Below are positions 22,183 through 34,103 of a DNA stretch of 64,000 bases, piece by piece; the first letter of the stretch is position 1, and the number at the start of each line of letters is the position of its first letter. The notes beneath the pieces were generated by a model. It searched no databases and had not been told where the DNA came from. It was given only the letters and a program-made list of their open reading frames with translations. The position numbers were made by a program, and so were the translations under genes. The stretch lies in assembly GCA_003117195.1 (NCBI GenBank), contig BDSI01000100.1:124001-188000 (forward strand). Reading direction: 5' to 3'. The stretch is from Eudorina sp. 2006-703-Eu-15 (Eukaryota; Chlorophyta; Chlorophyceae; Chlamydomonadales; Volvocaceae).

Positions 22183-22184
<2 letters not shown>
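21055..22184 (-). CDS. LINE ORF1 protein (5' truncated)
   Basis: An open frame of about 375 residues inside the element. The first third to half is an Ala/Gln/Glu/Arg-rich region likely to form a coiled coil (repeated AEAQRA-type wording). A basic Ser/Pro segment follows (PKRGRSPTLTSPKANRKRGK), and then a short ordered block (ITDLSDAELLATYNTPGRKQ). No zinc knuckle is seen. By position it should be the RNA-binding, particle-forming ORF1 product. Its stop overlaps the ORF2 start as ATGA at 21058-21055. The frame continues upstream through the AC repeat into the neighbouring copy, so the native start is lost. Confidence 0.7.

Positions 22185-22229
<45 letters not shown>
22185..22229. repeat. (GT)n microsatellite between two LINE copies
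   Basis: About 22 GT units between the 5' end of LINE copy A and the 3' end of copy B. The short insertion AAACGAGAGCT and a few more GT units follow. Confidence 0.97.
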
Positions 22230-22232
<3 letters not shown>

Positions 22233-22247
22233 CGAGAGCTGTGTGTG

Positions 22248-22664
22248 AATCGTTACATATCTGCCGGGCCGACACTGGCCGGGGGCGCTAACCCGCCCCA
22301 TACGGGAGACCGCCGAAGCACTTTCCCCCGGATACGGGGGAAAGGGGCGTAAGGGGCCTCTGTCCCCTCGCTCTCAACCTAGGGCGCGTGCCCGATCCCC
22401 GAGGATCGGTGACCGCTGTGCCCCCTCAAGGGAGTGGGCGAAGGCCCATCCCGGGCGGTCTGCGCCTCGCAGTCCGCTGTTCAACCTCCTCAAGTCCTCG
22501 CAGCACCCAGGGCGCGTTTCGGAGGCGCGCCCCTGCTTGGTGCGGTAAAACTAGCCTGGTCCCGCGTCCCAACCTAATCGTAATAGCTAGGGTTGCACCC
22601 TCCGGCAGGCCTGCCTGCCCAGCTGAGCCAGAGCGAGGCGGCTCGCACGCGTCAGGCCTTGCTG
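22248..22664 (-). mobile_element. 5'-truncated LINE copy B
   Basis: About 417 bp matching 15987-16406 of copy A with only a handful of differences. Its 3' end enters the GT/AC repeat at 22185-22247. Its truncated 5' side at 22664 also enters TGTGTGTGTGG and then a further GTGTGTGTGTGTGT block. Copy A lies immediately downstream on the same strand, apparently inserted in the AC tail of this copy. Confidence 0.92.
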
Positions 22665-23224
22665 TGTGTGTGGGGCATGTGTGTGTGTGTGGGACTTGGC
22701 ACGTTGGCAGTGGCGCGATTGGGCCATGCACAGATGGAATGGGGAGCTGCGGCGGGATGCGGTCGCATGTGAGATGAAGGTTTCGAATGGTGGGTGGAGG
22801 GCGGTGTCGCGGGCGCTGAGTCGAGTGCTTTTTTAGCATGGCATGGTGCCGCAGCAGGTGGAGGGGACGGACACGCCGTGGCACCGTACTGCCAGGTTTG
22901 AGTGGATGCACTGACGGTGCGAATGCGCCGGCGGCTTGCGAACAGTCGCTGCCTGGGAGATGCATTGCGCATTTTCGCTGTTTGTTGGCCCGTCGTTAGG
23001 CAGGTAGTCGAAAGACGGTCAGGACTGGAACATGAACACCGTGCGTTCGTGGGTTGCGTACGAAGGGGCCGCGGCAGCGGCCGTACGTATATTCGCGGAG
23101 GAGCACTGGCGCTCTGGCGGTCAACGTCGACCAAGTGTGTCACTGAACCCGGTCGTGGTGCAGTACTCCCGGGTACCGTGCCGTACCGTACCATACCGTA
23201 AATTACTTTGAGAAACATGAATCA

Positions 23225-23262
23225 CGTTCCAGAGGACCCCGCGGGTCATCGATGAAAGTCGC
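23225..23262 (-). repeat. Family B motif (orphan LINE 3' end)
   Basis: On the minus strand ATCGATGACCCGCGGGGTCC, matching the 3' end of the LINE remnant at 5612-5660. Confidence 0.6.
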
Positions 23263-23878
23263 CGCCTGTCCTGTCCTGTACTGCCGCGGGCAACGAACGG
23301 GGGACGCGATACCACATGACTCGGCTGCTGCTCGTGCCTGGAGTCCGCCCCTCTCCCTCTTCCGCCCGCCCCTTCCCTCTCCCTCTCAGTCTCACTCTCT
23401 CTCTCTCACTCTCTCGCTGTGTCCGGCATCCTCGTGCTATGAGGCGGTACACGTCACCTCTGCGCCTCTCAAGGCCCACCGCACGACACATGTGACCCAC
23501 GGGACGTGAGGACCGCGCCTCTCACCGCCGGCCACAGCAACTCCTTTCCCCAACGAACAGACAGACAGATAAAACAGACACGGCCGAGCGTGCGTGTGCG
23601 CGCGTGCCAAGTGCATGCGTCCTGCGTGCTTTCCTGAACAGCCCACCCCCATTTCAACAACCTCGACAGCCTCATCGCCCGTGGGCCTCACCGCTTCCAC
23701 CTCGCTCCGCAGCAACCAGCCACTCCGCAATCATGAAAGAATAACTTCCCTTACCCCCCCTGGAGTTTCGGTTCGTGCACTGGGAGCCGACCACCCCCGC
23801 CTGCACACCAACACCCTCCTCCGCCCCCGCATTTACAATGATGAGCAGAATCCTCGGGAACTCACCGGAACTGGCATC

Positions 23879-24123
23879 ACCGGCAGTCACCGGCCATCAC
23901 CGGCAGTCACCGGCCATCACCGGCAGTCACCGGCCATCACCGGCAGTCACCGGCCATCACCGGCAGTCACCGGCCATCACCGGCAGTCACCGGCCATCAC
24001 CGGCAGTCACCGGCCATCACCGGCAGTCACCGGCCATCACCGGCAGTCACCGGCCATCACCGGCAGTCACCGGCCATCACCGGCAGTCACCGGCCATCAC
24101 CGGCAGTCACCGGCCATCACCGG
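23879..24123. repeat. 20-bp minisatellite
   Basis: About twelve near-perfect units of ACCGGCAGTCACCGGCCATC, each made of two related 10-mers (ACCGGCAGTC and ACCGGCCATC). The high unit identity suggests recent expansion. Confidence 0.97.
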
Positions 24124-24429
24124 CGATCACCAACAACCAACCCCGGACAACCGCGGCATCCACCCGGCCCAACACCCTAGCCCTCACCCGCACAACTCCT
24201 CTCTGCACCGCTCCAAAACACGCCAAGTGCAATCTGCCCCAGCTGCCCCTCCTCCCCCACCTGAACAGCCACGGGACTCCTGCTGACAGCCAAGGTCTCG
24301 ATGACGTAGCCAAGCCAGGCGGGGCATCCTCCTGGTGGGGCCGTCCTCCGGGCCACACCCCCTCCCCTGCACTCTTCCGGGCGCGTCCCTCCGGGTTCGC
24401 CGGTCTCGCCACCCCTCCCCCTCAGTTCC

Positions 24430-24466
24430 CCGCAGTTTGAAAATGTCTACAAATTTTCTGCACCCC
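24430..24466 (+). repeat. Family A element, copy 5
   Basis: Contains CGCAGTTTGAAAATGTCTAC then AAATTTTCTGCACCCC, followed by a C-rich run. It lies about 150 bases beyond the stop of the minus-strand PPR-like gene and is antisense to it. Confidence 0.8.
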
Positions 24467-24611
24467 TCCCCCTCCCCTGCGCCCTCCGCTCCACCCCCTC
24501 GCCTACGTTCCACACCGCCGCGTGACGCAGCGCCGTGCTGTGCTGTGCTGCTGCCGCCGCTGCCGCCGGAGCCCCCCACACCCCACCTCCCCCTACTGTT
24601 GCTGGTGCTCT

Positions 24612-25015
24612 TTACTGCTGCTGTGCGGCCGGCGGCCGCAGCTGCAGCTGGAGCGCGCCCCGCCGCATCATGGCCGCCTCCACGCTGCGGCGGTTGCGAG
24701 CTGCCGCCCGCTCCGCCGCCACCCCGGCTCGCTCCCGCGCCCCCGCCCGCAGCTCCTCACTGCGCAGCCGGAGCAGCTTGATGGAGGAGGCCACGCGGCC
24801 GTCCGCGCGGGCCTCAGCCAGCGCCGCAGCGTCCGCCAGCACCTGTTGCAGGGGTGTAGGGGTGTAAGAGTGCGGCGGGTGAAGGCGATTGTGAGGAACG
24901 GAGCGTGACAGCGAATTTGGGGGTTTCGCTGGTGCGGTGAGCTGAGGTGCGGTGAGATGTTATTGCTCACCATTCACGACACACGAACGCAAGAAGTCAT
25001 GCTATCCTCACACAC

Positions 25016-25046
<31 letters not shown>

Positions 25047-28000
25047 GGGACACGAAAGAGAAAAGGACGAAGAAGTCGTCACAACGTCGAATCCATTCCC
25101 AACCCCCCAAGTCGTCACTGATGCTGCCAATCTCTACCGGGGAACAGCGCTGGGCCCGGACGGGACGGGCCTGGGTCCCAGCAGGTCAGAGGTCAGATCA
25201 GGTGGGGTCAGGTCGGTTCAGGTGGGGTCAGGTCGGGTGGTGCGGCGCACCTGCTCGCTGATGTGCGCCACGCCGGGTCGGCAGCGGCCGTTCTCCTCCG
25301 CCAGGTTCAGGGCCCTCTCCGCCACCGACTGCAGCGCACCCAGGTCACCCGACTGAGTGGCCTGTGCGTGGGTGCAGGAAGAGGGGGGGGAGAGAGGCGC
25401 GAGGGGGGGGGGCCGGCGGGGCAGGGCGGAGCGGGTGGGAGAGGGCGCGGCGGGCTGAGGGATCGGACTTCGGACGGGCTCATTCGGTGGGGTGTGTAGT
25501 ACGGCCAGTGCCGGATCGGGCCGTACTGGGCTGTGCTGGGGGTCGCGGGGCCGAGGCAGGTAAGGTGCGGGTGGGGCGCCACAGAGGGCCCCGTGGGTCG
25601 CCTAGGAACGGTCTGCGCCCTTCGGAGACAGGGGCCGGGCCTGGGGCCGGGCCTGGGCGCCTTCCTCACGGACGGGAGGGGACAAGGAAGTCCCCTCCAC
25701 AAGGAGGGCGCCGCTCCCGCTTGAGTCGGCGTCCAGACCGCCAAGGCGAGGCCGGGTGTGTGGCGCCGTAACACCCTCACTCCTCCTCCCACTCGCTACA
25801 GCACGACACGACGACATGCAACCGCCGGGTGCCGACCGCAGTAAACGCAGATAACCGCCCCTGCCGCCGGTGTGCGTCACGCAGCAGGCGGCCCCAGACC
25901 GAGGCGGGCCCGCCCCCGCCTCCCCTTAATTCCCCCTCGACCCCCACCCCACCCCACCCCACCCCGACCGCCACCGCCGTCCCTGCCCTGCCCTGCCCTG
26001 CCCTGCCCTGCCCTGCCCTCACTCACCGCCCGCAGCTGCACCTCCCACACCGCCCCCGAGGGCGCCAGTCCGCCCTCCAGCATCATCTCAATCAGTCCGG
26101 GCACCCGCTCCGGCTGCGACCAACAAAGCAACCACCCGGGCGGAGCGGGGGAGGACAACCGAACGGAAACGACGTCGGGGGGGCTACGGGCGCGGGCACA
26201 CAAGAATCCTAGATGACCACCTCGAGGAGCGGCACTCCTGAGGGTGGTAGTGGGTAGTGGGCAGTGTCATGGCGGGAAGCACGCCTGCCTCGCGGAGCTG
26301 AGCCCAGGGGGGAGGGGCATCGCGAGAGGGGCGGGGGTTTAGACCCTCCGGACCCCCTCCTGGCGCTGGCCTCCACCAGGGAGGGGCACCTGGCTGCATG
26401 CACACAGGCGGATGATACACCCGCATTGCAGTGCAACCTGAACGGCCGCAGAGAGCAAACACGCCGGGGACCTGTGGCCGCCGCGTTGTCAGCCAGGTAG
26501 GCAGTCAGTCAGTCAGTCAGTCAGTCAGTCAGTCAGTCAAATCGGTCAGTCAGTCGGTCCCATTCCGCGCTGCTGCCCCCACCTTGCCCCCGCGCAGGCT
26601 GGCCTCCACCACCGCGGCATACGAGTCCGCCCCGGGGTCGCACCGCAGCGCCCTCATCTGCCTCACGATGCCCGACACAGACGCCGCATCCGCGCGCGCG
26701 GCGGCGGCCCGCAGCGGCGGACCGAACGGCACGTAGGAGCCGGCGAAGGGCGCCGCGGCGCCGGCCGCGGCGGCGGCACCGACCCGCCGGAGCAGCTGCG
26801 CGGAGGATGCGGGGCGCGGGCGGGGAAGAGGCGCAGTGGACCGCACATCTGTAGTGGACCGCACTGCGATGGGGAGAGCACCTGATGCTCTGCTCGCTTG
26901 TGTGGCGGCAGCCGAGGTGGCGCTACGGTCTCTACCAAGACACGTCGCGAGGGGGTTATAGGAAATTGTTATGGACGTATTAATACTGCGCGAGGGGGGG
27001 TCATTATGAAGGGGTCATGTTCGCGCCGCGCGGTCTTTCAACGATCAGCCCACAATTTAAAAAGCTGCGCGGCGGCGGCGGCGGGGGTACCGAGAACGGA
27101 AGGTGGTGGGGCAGCAGACGGGTGCAGTCGCTCTCCGTCCGCGGCGCTGCGGCGCACCCGGGCTCATAACCGCGCTCCTGTCCGTGACAGGACCCCTGAG
27201 TGGCTGCCGTACCTCGGTGTAGTACGCCACCGTGTCGTCCTCATTGGCGATGAGCGCCTCAGAGACCGCCCTAAGACGACCAACGCATGAAGGGCAAAGC
27301 AGAAAGAGGGGGACCCAAAGGGAGGGCAGGGGCGCAGCCAGTCAGTGCCCAGGTTGTGTAAGGTGGGGACTTGGACGTCCAGGGAGGGCGGGTAGGCAAC
27401 GGAAGGTGAGGGTAGGTAACCCTACGGTATGTGGGCGGGGGCTGGCCCGCAAGGCTGGGAGCGGGATCGACGACAGCAGCCATCACAGCACACTCCTCCC
27501 CATCATCCGCCGCACCCCGAAGCTTCCCCCTGCCCCTCTCCATTTCTGCACTCAACTCACAAGAGGCTGGCCCCGGCAATGACCCTTCCCGCCACCCTGG
27601 CCCCCACAGCCATTATCCCCTAACCCCCCCCCGTCTTCCCCCGGCCAACCAGCCGCCCGCGGGTATGTGCCTGGGCTGCCCTGGAAGCCCCGACACCCCT
27701 GGTACCGGCAACTCCTAAACCCTGCCCACACGGCCTCAGCCCCCGCCCCGCGCTCCCCCGCATCCGTACGGCACCTCACCCCAGACCGCCGTACGCCGAC
27801 GTCAGCCCATCCAGCTGCCCGGGCTCCTCCATCAGCAGTCGGCCCACCCGGCCGCGACTGCGCCGCACCAGCGACTGGGGGTCGTGCCGGGTCGTGTAGG
27901 GTCCGGGTCGGGACGACGAGGAGGGGGCGGATGGGCAGCGAGCGACGTCAGGCGGGGCTGGGTGCGACATGAGGGGTCCGGGCGCGCCCGCCCGGGCACA

Positions 28001-31000
28001 TGCGGCGATGGCGGGTCGCGTGTCTCTCAAAGGGGGGGGCGGGGCACCCTGGGGTGATCTGGTAGACCTCGGGGCACCCTGGGGGCCTCGTGGGGCCGCG
28101 CTGGGTTGGAGAGGGAGGTGCGGGAGAGAGGGAGGCCTCTGCCCCCGCCTGACCCAGCCGCACACCCCCAAGTCGAAGCCGACGACCGACCTGAACACAC
28201 CCGTCTTCTCACCCCGAACTTGCGGCCGGGGCCAACCAAACACAGATGCCGTACACGGGCGGGTCTGTCATTAAACACACACCCACACACGGACACGTGC
28301 TGGACGAACCGGACCCAGAAGCTCTCGCCCCGCCGTCCACTGCCGTACCCGTACCCGTACCTGCAGTTCCGCCAGGGCCGCCACGCCCTCCAGCACCCCC
28401 GGCCAGTCGCGGCGGGACAACGACAGCGACATCAGCTCCAGGGTGGCATCCGGGGGAGCTGCCGTACGGAGACACAGCGCGTCCAGCGGGCCACAAGGGG
28501 CGATGCGCGAGAGGGCAAGGGGGGAAGGCCCCAGGAAGGCAGGAAGGCAGGAAGGCAGGAAGAGTTGGTAATTGGTGCATGACGTGGATGACGGTGGATC
28601 CATTGACAACGCGAATACCAACGTGCGGGCATCGCCCAGGATGCTGTGTGGACACATCCGTAGGCGGGTCCCGGGTACCGAGGCCAGACCCACGTCGGCG
28701 CCGGCTGCTGTGTGTGTTTAGAAAAGAAACCCGCTGCAGTATGTGTGTATGTGTGGGCAGCTCAGGCGTTCCGATCAACCCCTCCGCTTCCGCAGACGGA
28801 TGGGGGGGGCAGGGGAACGCATCTTGAGGGCACAGCACGGTAATGCATTGGGTTTGTCATTACCACCCGCCCACGCGTCCACCCACCCGCCCACAAATAC
28901 GGTAAATCCACCCCTTCCTTCTCCGCCCCCGTGTCCAGCAGACCCACCTGGACACACCGCCGCCGCCTCCAGGACGGCATCCAGGCCGGCAGCAGCGATC
29001 GGGTCCGGCGCCGGTGCAGTCGCCGTCACCTCGTCGTCCTCCTCACCCACGTCGCCCTCGTCCTCCGCCGCCGCCTCACCACTGGCAGCTGCGGCCGCTG
29101 CGGCGGCGGCCGCGGCCTGCTTCTCCTTCTCCGCGGCGGCGTGCGCCCGCGCCCTGGCGGCCGCGGCGGCGGCCACCGCCGGGTGATCCCGCCAGAACAG
29201 ACGCCGGAGCCTGTCGTACGACTGGGTGTTGCGAGGGGGCGCATGCCGTACAAGAGGGCAGCAGATGAGTGAGACCGCAAATGGCATCCCCGAACAGGCC
29301 ACCACCATCACCACCACCACCACCACCATCGCAACCGCCAGCCACACGCCCGCCCACACGAATACGGCATACCGTACTATCGGATCCGGGATATAATGAC
29401 GTCATGCTGGTGATGACGCGGCAGCGCCTGCCTGGTACCTCCCCTACCCTGTTACGACCGCTCAGGTCGGTTCCCGTTCCCATGGCACTGCGGCCTAGAC
29501 CCCCCAGCAGCTCCCTCCACCGGCGCGCGCGCGCCGCGATCACCCTCGGCCCCGCCCCCCTCACCTTCCTGGCCAGCTGCTCGTCACCGTCCTGCGCCCC
29601 CAGGTGCACCAACTGGCGCAGGGACCGCAGCTCGGCGTCCAGTCGCCGCTCCGCCTGCAGCTGCTGCTGCCGCTGGGCCGCCTGCTGCTGGGCCGCCTGC
29701 TGCTGCTCATCACCACCCTGCTGCTGCTGCTGCTTGCCCCTGGCTCGCCGCTGCTGCTGCTGTTGCTGCGCCCCGGGCTGATGCCCCTTGGCTTCCAGTT
29801 GCTGCAAGAAATCATTGGCAGGCGTTAAAAGGGCAAGGTGTGTTTAGCGAGAAACCCGCCCAGACCCAGATGAGGAAGATGTGTATTTATTGTTGGGGGA
29901 GCATAAAAGGTTCAAATTTACAAAAGGACTCGTCTATGATAGTCGGGCAGATTCAGGTCACGGTGGCCGTACCTCGATCTGCGCCAGGAAGCCCAGCGCC
30001 AACCGCGACCTCCCGCCGGCGGCGCTCGCGGAGGACAGCGCGTCAAGCAGGACCTCGTACGGCGGCGGCGAGCGTGTACGGGAGACCAGCACCGCCTCCA
30101 GCTTGCCGTACGTTGCCCAATCGGCCTGTGCACACGTGACACGCCCCGGGACACCACCATCAGCCGGACGCATCCTGGGGCGTACCGGTACGACTACCGT
30201 ACTAGGAGACAATCGCAACCACACGCACCAACACCTCCTCCTCCACTTGCCGTCCCGTGTCGCAACGAGCAGCTCTGCCGCACCAACACGATTCCCCTTC
30301 CCGCGAACTGCCTCGTCCGGGGACAGTTGGCACAAGCCCATTTGCAATTGAATATGGTAAGTATCTTGGTACTTGGTTTGGGTCGGGCGGGTCTCTTATC
30401 TGAACACCAGCCCGACACAGCCATGGAATCTACACACGGCTCTCGCAACACCAGCCAGTCCCGGTCCAACTCCGCTCGGGCGCCCGTCCCCCGCCTCCCG
30501 AAACGCACGTCCCCGCCTCCATCCCCGCCCCCGCGCACCTCCCTCGCCGCCATCCGCATGAAGAAGCCCAGGGTCCCCTGCAGCGGCGCAGATATTCCTC
30601 CCGGGGTGGGGTCCTGCCGCGTCGGGGCCGCGCGGGCGCCGGCTGCGGCTCCGGCCGCGGCAGATGCGGATGCGCCGGCGATCGGCAGGTCCCGCTCCAG
30701 CAGCCTGCGGGACGTTGAATATAGACATGTGGAGGATGTTGGAATCACCGCCCCCCCCGGGGCTTCAAGCAGGGGGGCCGGCGATAGGGGCTGGGTTGCC
30801 GCAACTGGACAGTGCGGGGCGCAGCGGTCGCGCAGACTATCTCGTGCTCGGAACACCCGGGGTCACCAAGGGGCCCACTTGGCGCCTCGGCCCGGCCCCA
30901 ATCCCAGCTTCATCGGCCGGGCCGTCGCATCCGGGGCTGCAATCAACCGCAACCCACATGCTCACTTCCCCCCGTCCACATGTAAAGGTGCGCTGTGCTT

Positions 31001-34000
31001 CTTCCCTCCGGCCCCATGCAATGCCCCAACCCCCGGCTTCCCTGACCCAAATCACGATCTCCACCCGGCTTCCCTGACCCAAATCACGATCTCCACCCGG
31101 CTTCCCTGACCCAAATCACGACCTCCACCCGGCTTCCCTGACCCAAATCACGACCTCCACCCGGCTTCCCTGACCCAAATCACGATCTCCACCCGGCTTC
31201 CCTGACCCAAATCACGACCTCCACCCGGCTTCCCTGACCCAAATCACGACCTCCACCCGGCTTCCCTGACCCAAATCACGACCTCCACCCGGCTTCCCTG
31301 ACCCAAATCACGACCTCCACCCGGCTTCCCTGACCCAAATCACGACCTCCACCCGGCTTCCCTGACCTACCTCACTGCCCAGGACAGCTTGGTGGGCACA
31401 TTGAGCAGCGGGTCCGTCCGCACTCCCTGGAGCAGCGTGTTGAGGCAGCCCTGGTTCAGGGGGAGCAGCTGAGGGGGAGCGAGGGCGGGCGAAGGACAAG
31501 GGCGGCGCGGGGAACGGGGGGCCACGCGTGGGCTTGTCAGCACGTCTGCGCGTAGGTTTGCTCCCCCCTTTAAGTCGTGTTGGGGCCCGATATTGGTGTT
31601 GCGCGCGGGGGCGGAACGCAGCGGCGAGGGACGCGGCCATGCGCCCCTGCGACTGACGCGGGCGGGGGGCGACACGGCTTTGGCACTGACTTAGGTGGGT
31701 TTCTATTTGCCCAGCAACCCAGCACCCGCACGGGCTCCTACTTGCCCAGCAACCCAGCAACCGCACGCAGATTTCACAGGTGGCACCGCTGTCGCCATAT
31801 TCGGTTGCTCTGAGTGGTCAGTCATCGTGTTACGATCTGTCCTGTGTGGCGGATCGACCCGACGGTGGTCCCAGGTAGGGGCCGCATGGCGCCGACACCC
31901 AACAGCACCCCAGCCCGACCTAGACCCAAAGCGCACACACACACACAAGGGACACATCGTGATTGCCCTTCTCCCCCCCTTTCACCTGCTGCACCATCTG
32001 CTGCCGCACCGCCAGCAGCCGCTGCGCCAGGCCACGGCGAGTGGAAGGATCCTGCAGCGCCCGCTTGCCATACAGCTGTGGGAGCGACAACAAGAGCCGG
32101 TGGGGAGGGGAGGGGAGGTCTCGCTGTCATACTGCTTGACCATGAAAGGAGGTCGGGCGCCCAGTTGGGGCGCGAGAAGAGAGAACCCCCACTGCCACCT
32201 GTTAGCATCATCATAACGGCAAGCCGGCACTCGACACCAGCCTCACAAGCCCATCCCGATCCCGGCCGCGGGTCCCCCTCACCTCCACAAGCAGCTCGTA
32301 GTGCGGCCGCTTGAAGGCCAGCCCCATCGCCGGGGCCGCTGCCGCCAGCACCTCCGCCGCGTTGAGCAGCTCAGACAGGCCCATGGGGTTCCCGGTCATG
32401 GTGGTGGTGCTGCTGCTCGCCCCCTGGGCCGGCTCTCCCTGCCGGTTGCTGTTCCTGGGTACAACACCCTCGCGGTGGTACAACCTGGGGATTAGGATGG
32501 GGGATGTGGGCGTGTATGGGACTGGCAGGGAAGGGAAGGCGGAGCAGTGTAATCAATCCCTCAGGCCCCTCCCTTACCCACGCCGTCGCATCGCTGGAGA
32601 TCCTGGTACAGCCGATTCTTCACCGGACCTTGGCTCTGGCCGCAGCGCAGTATGAACATGTCTACCAATCTCCGATACCCTCCCTTACCGACCTACACGC
32701 CCGCGAGACGGTGACGCCTGCCTGCCTGCCCGCCCACCCACCTCCACAGCACCTCCATGGCCCGGTCGATGATCTGCTGGTCCAGCCGGTAGGGTGCCGC
32801 CACTGTCCCGGGAGGGGGCGCTGGCGGCGAGGGGCCGCCAGTCGCCGCCGCCGCCTCCCGCTCCTGCTGGTACTCGACGTTTGCGGTGACGCGGCCCTCC
32901 TCCAGCCAGGCCAACAGCATGCGGATGGCCTGGGCCAGTTTGGGATTTGGGTTTGGCGGCGTTGGGGCTTGCCAGGCTCAATACGGCGAACAAGGCATAA
33001 TATGGTGAGGGCGCGAGGCGCTCTGGCACTCCTGGGTTGATCCTCGTCTGAGACCCAGCAGGGATTCGTCCCACAGGGCCCCTCCAGCCTTGCAAGCTCG
33101 CGCAGGTCTCGGTCCTGCAGCAGCCCCGCCCCGCTCCGCCCCGCCCGACCCAGGCAGCCTCCTCCCCCAGCCCCCGAGGGTCGGCGCTACCTGGGAATTG
33201 GTGCTGTGTGCCGCCGCCTCCGCCGCCGGGTCCTCGGCGCCATCCGAGGCCGCCATGGCGGCCGCAGCGCCGCTGTTCACCTGATGGGAGGAGGAGGGCG
33301 CGGCACGCCATGGCAGCAGGGGGGCGGGGGGGGGGGGCGTTCGGACGGGACCTCCCCGTGTCAAGAACTCAAAAAGCCAAAACCCTAGGACCCCGGCCCA
33401 GTCGGTTCGGGTCCGTTTAAGCGGGGTGGCTGTTTCCCGGGTCCCGTTCGTTGCAGGTGGTTCGTTGCAGGTGCTTGGATGGAAGTTTCCCAAAGCGTGT
33501 GAGATCGGCACACTCAAAATGCCAGGCGCGCGCGAGCATGGGGTGCACGGACCCCACCCACGAGGCCGTAGGACTGGGGAAGGCAGACGTAGGCCGACAC
33601 TCCGACAGCCTGGAGGCGGGGGCAGCAGAGCGTCCCAGGTGCGGGAGCGGATTTTGGAGACAGCCAGCCAACAGCTGCAGCAGCAGCCTCCAGGCGGGGG
33701 GCCCCCGGGGGCCCATCGCGGCGCGAGTCCCTACCAGCTGGAAGAAGCGCCGCTGGAACTCGTACGCGTGGGGCGACAGGGGCTTCGGACGCCGGCCGCC
33801 CGGGAGACGCCCTGTCAGTGCTGCGCCCACGCCCGCGGCCTGCTGGTTCGCTTTCGCCTCCGCCGCTGCGGCCGCCGCAGCTGCCACAGCCGAGACCGCT
33901 GCCGCCCCGGGGGTCGCGGGAGACGTGTGGAGACAGCGGCTGAGGCCGCCGCAAGGTGCAAACGTCGCTGCCGAACGTTTTGTGGACAGCGTCGAGGTGG

Positions 34001-34103
34001 CAGCAAGCCGCCAGCACAGCCCTGGAGTAGCGCAACGGTGCAAGACAGAGGGGTTCGGTGTGTCGTTTGCCTGGGTGACCAAGCTGGGTGGAACGATGGG
34101 CAA
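24612..34103 (-). CDS. PPR-like helical-repeat protein with mitochondrial-type presequence (17 exons, 909 aa)
   Basis: Exons, 5' to 3': 34103-33735, 33280-33191, 32929-32742, 32454-32283, 32075-31986, 31468-31371, 30704-30539, 30125-29973, 29801-29565, 29221-28948, 28458-28361, 27874-27780, 27270-27213, 26795-26583, 26113-26027, 25361-25251 and 24842-24612. Phase holds at all 16 junctions, which strongly supports the model. The N-terminus is basic with RCLHTSPATPG near residue 57, like a mitochondrial presequence. Scattered 30-35-residue helical pairs resemble pentatricopeptide repeats, e.g. SVSGIVRQMRALRCDPGADS, RVPGLIEMMLEGGLAPS and TLELMSLSLSRRDWPGV. Exon 9 is Gln-rich and exon 10 Ala-rich, both spacers. 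PPR proteins bind organelle RNA, so a role in organelle RNA processing, stability or mitoribosomes is inferred. Repeats are degenerate, so OPR or another alpha-solenoid class is possible. The start codon is the least certain part. Confidence 0.72.
31035..31370. repeat. 32-bp minisatellite starting at a splice donor
   Basis: About ten units of CTTCCCTGACCCAAATCACG followed by AYCTCCACCCGG fill the start of intron 6 of the PPR-like gene. The last partial unit, GGCTTCCCTGACCTAC, overlaps the donor (GTAGGTCAGG on the minus strand) at 31370, so the array begins at the exon edge. Confidence 0.95.
32583..32690 (+). repeat. Family A element, copy 6 (full length)
   Basis: Begins CGTCGCATCGCTGGAGATCC, continues through CACCGGACCTTGGCTCTGGC and CAGCGCAGTATGAACATGTC, and ends CCGATACCC. 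It is in a PPR-like gene intron, antisense to the gene. Confidence 0.88.

Larger units (their letters stand above)
15987..22184 (-). mobile_element. APE/RT-type non-LTR retrotransposon (LINE), nearly full length
   Basis: About 6.2 kb on the minus strand: ORF1, then ORF2 with an AP-endonuclease and reverse transcriptase, then about 670 bases of 3' UTR ending in CAGATATGTAACGATT and an (AC)n tail. The 5' end at 22184 abuts (AC)n as well. Over their ~417 shared bases, copies A and B differ at only a handful of positions, so the family moved recently. ORF1 has no start codon inside the element, so a few 5' bases are probably missing. ORF2 carries two frame disruptions, so this copy appears inactive unless they are assembly errors. 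Confidence 0.92.
22690..24611. other. Intergenic region downstream of the PPR-like gene
   Basis: Contains a family B motif at 23225-23262, a CT-rich tract (about 23340-23420), a 20-bp minisatellite, and a family A copy close to the PPR-like stop. A minus-strand TGTAA lies near 23831 and could serve the gene above. No supported ORF; the long plus-strand frames here are produced by the minisatellite. Confidence 0.5.

Noticed and set aside
23879..24123. Possible CRISPR array
   Set aside because: Units are contiguous and nearly identical with no unique spacers, and the setting is eukaryotic.
23594..24286. Plus-strand frames with Ser-His-Arg-Pro repeats
   Set aside because: Generated by the 20-bp minisatellite, which is open in several frames.
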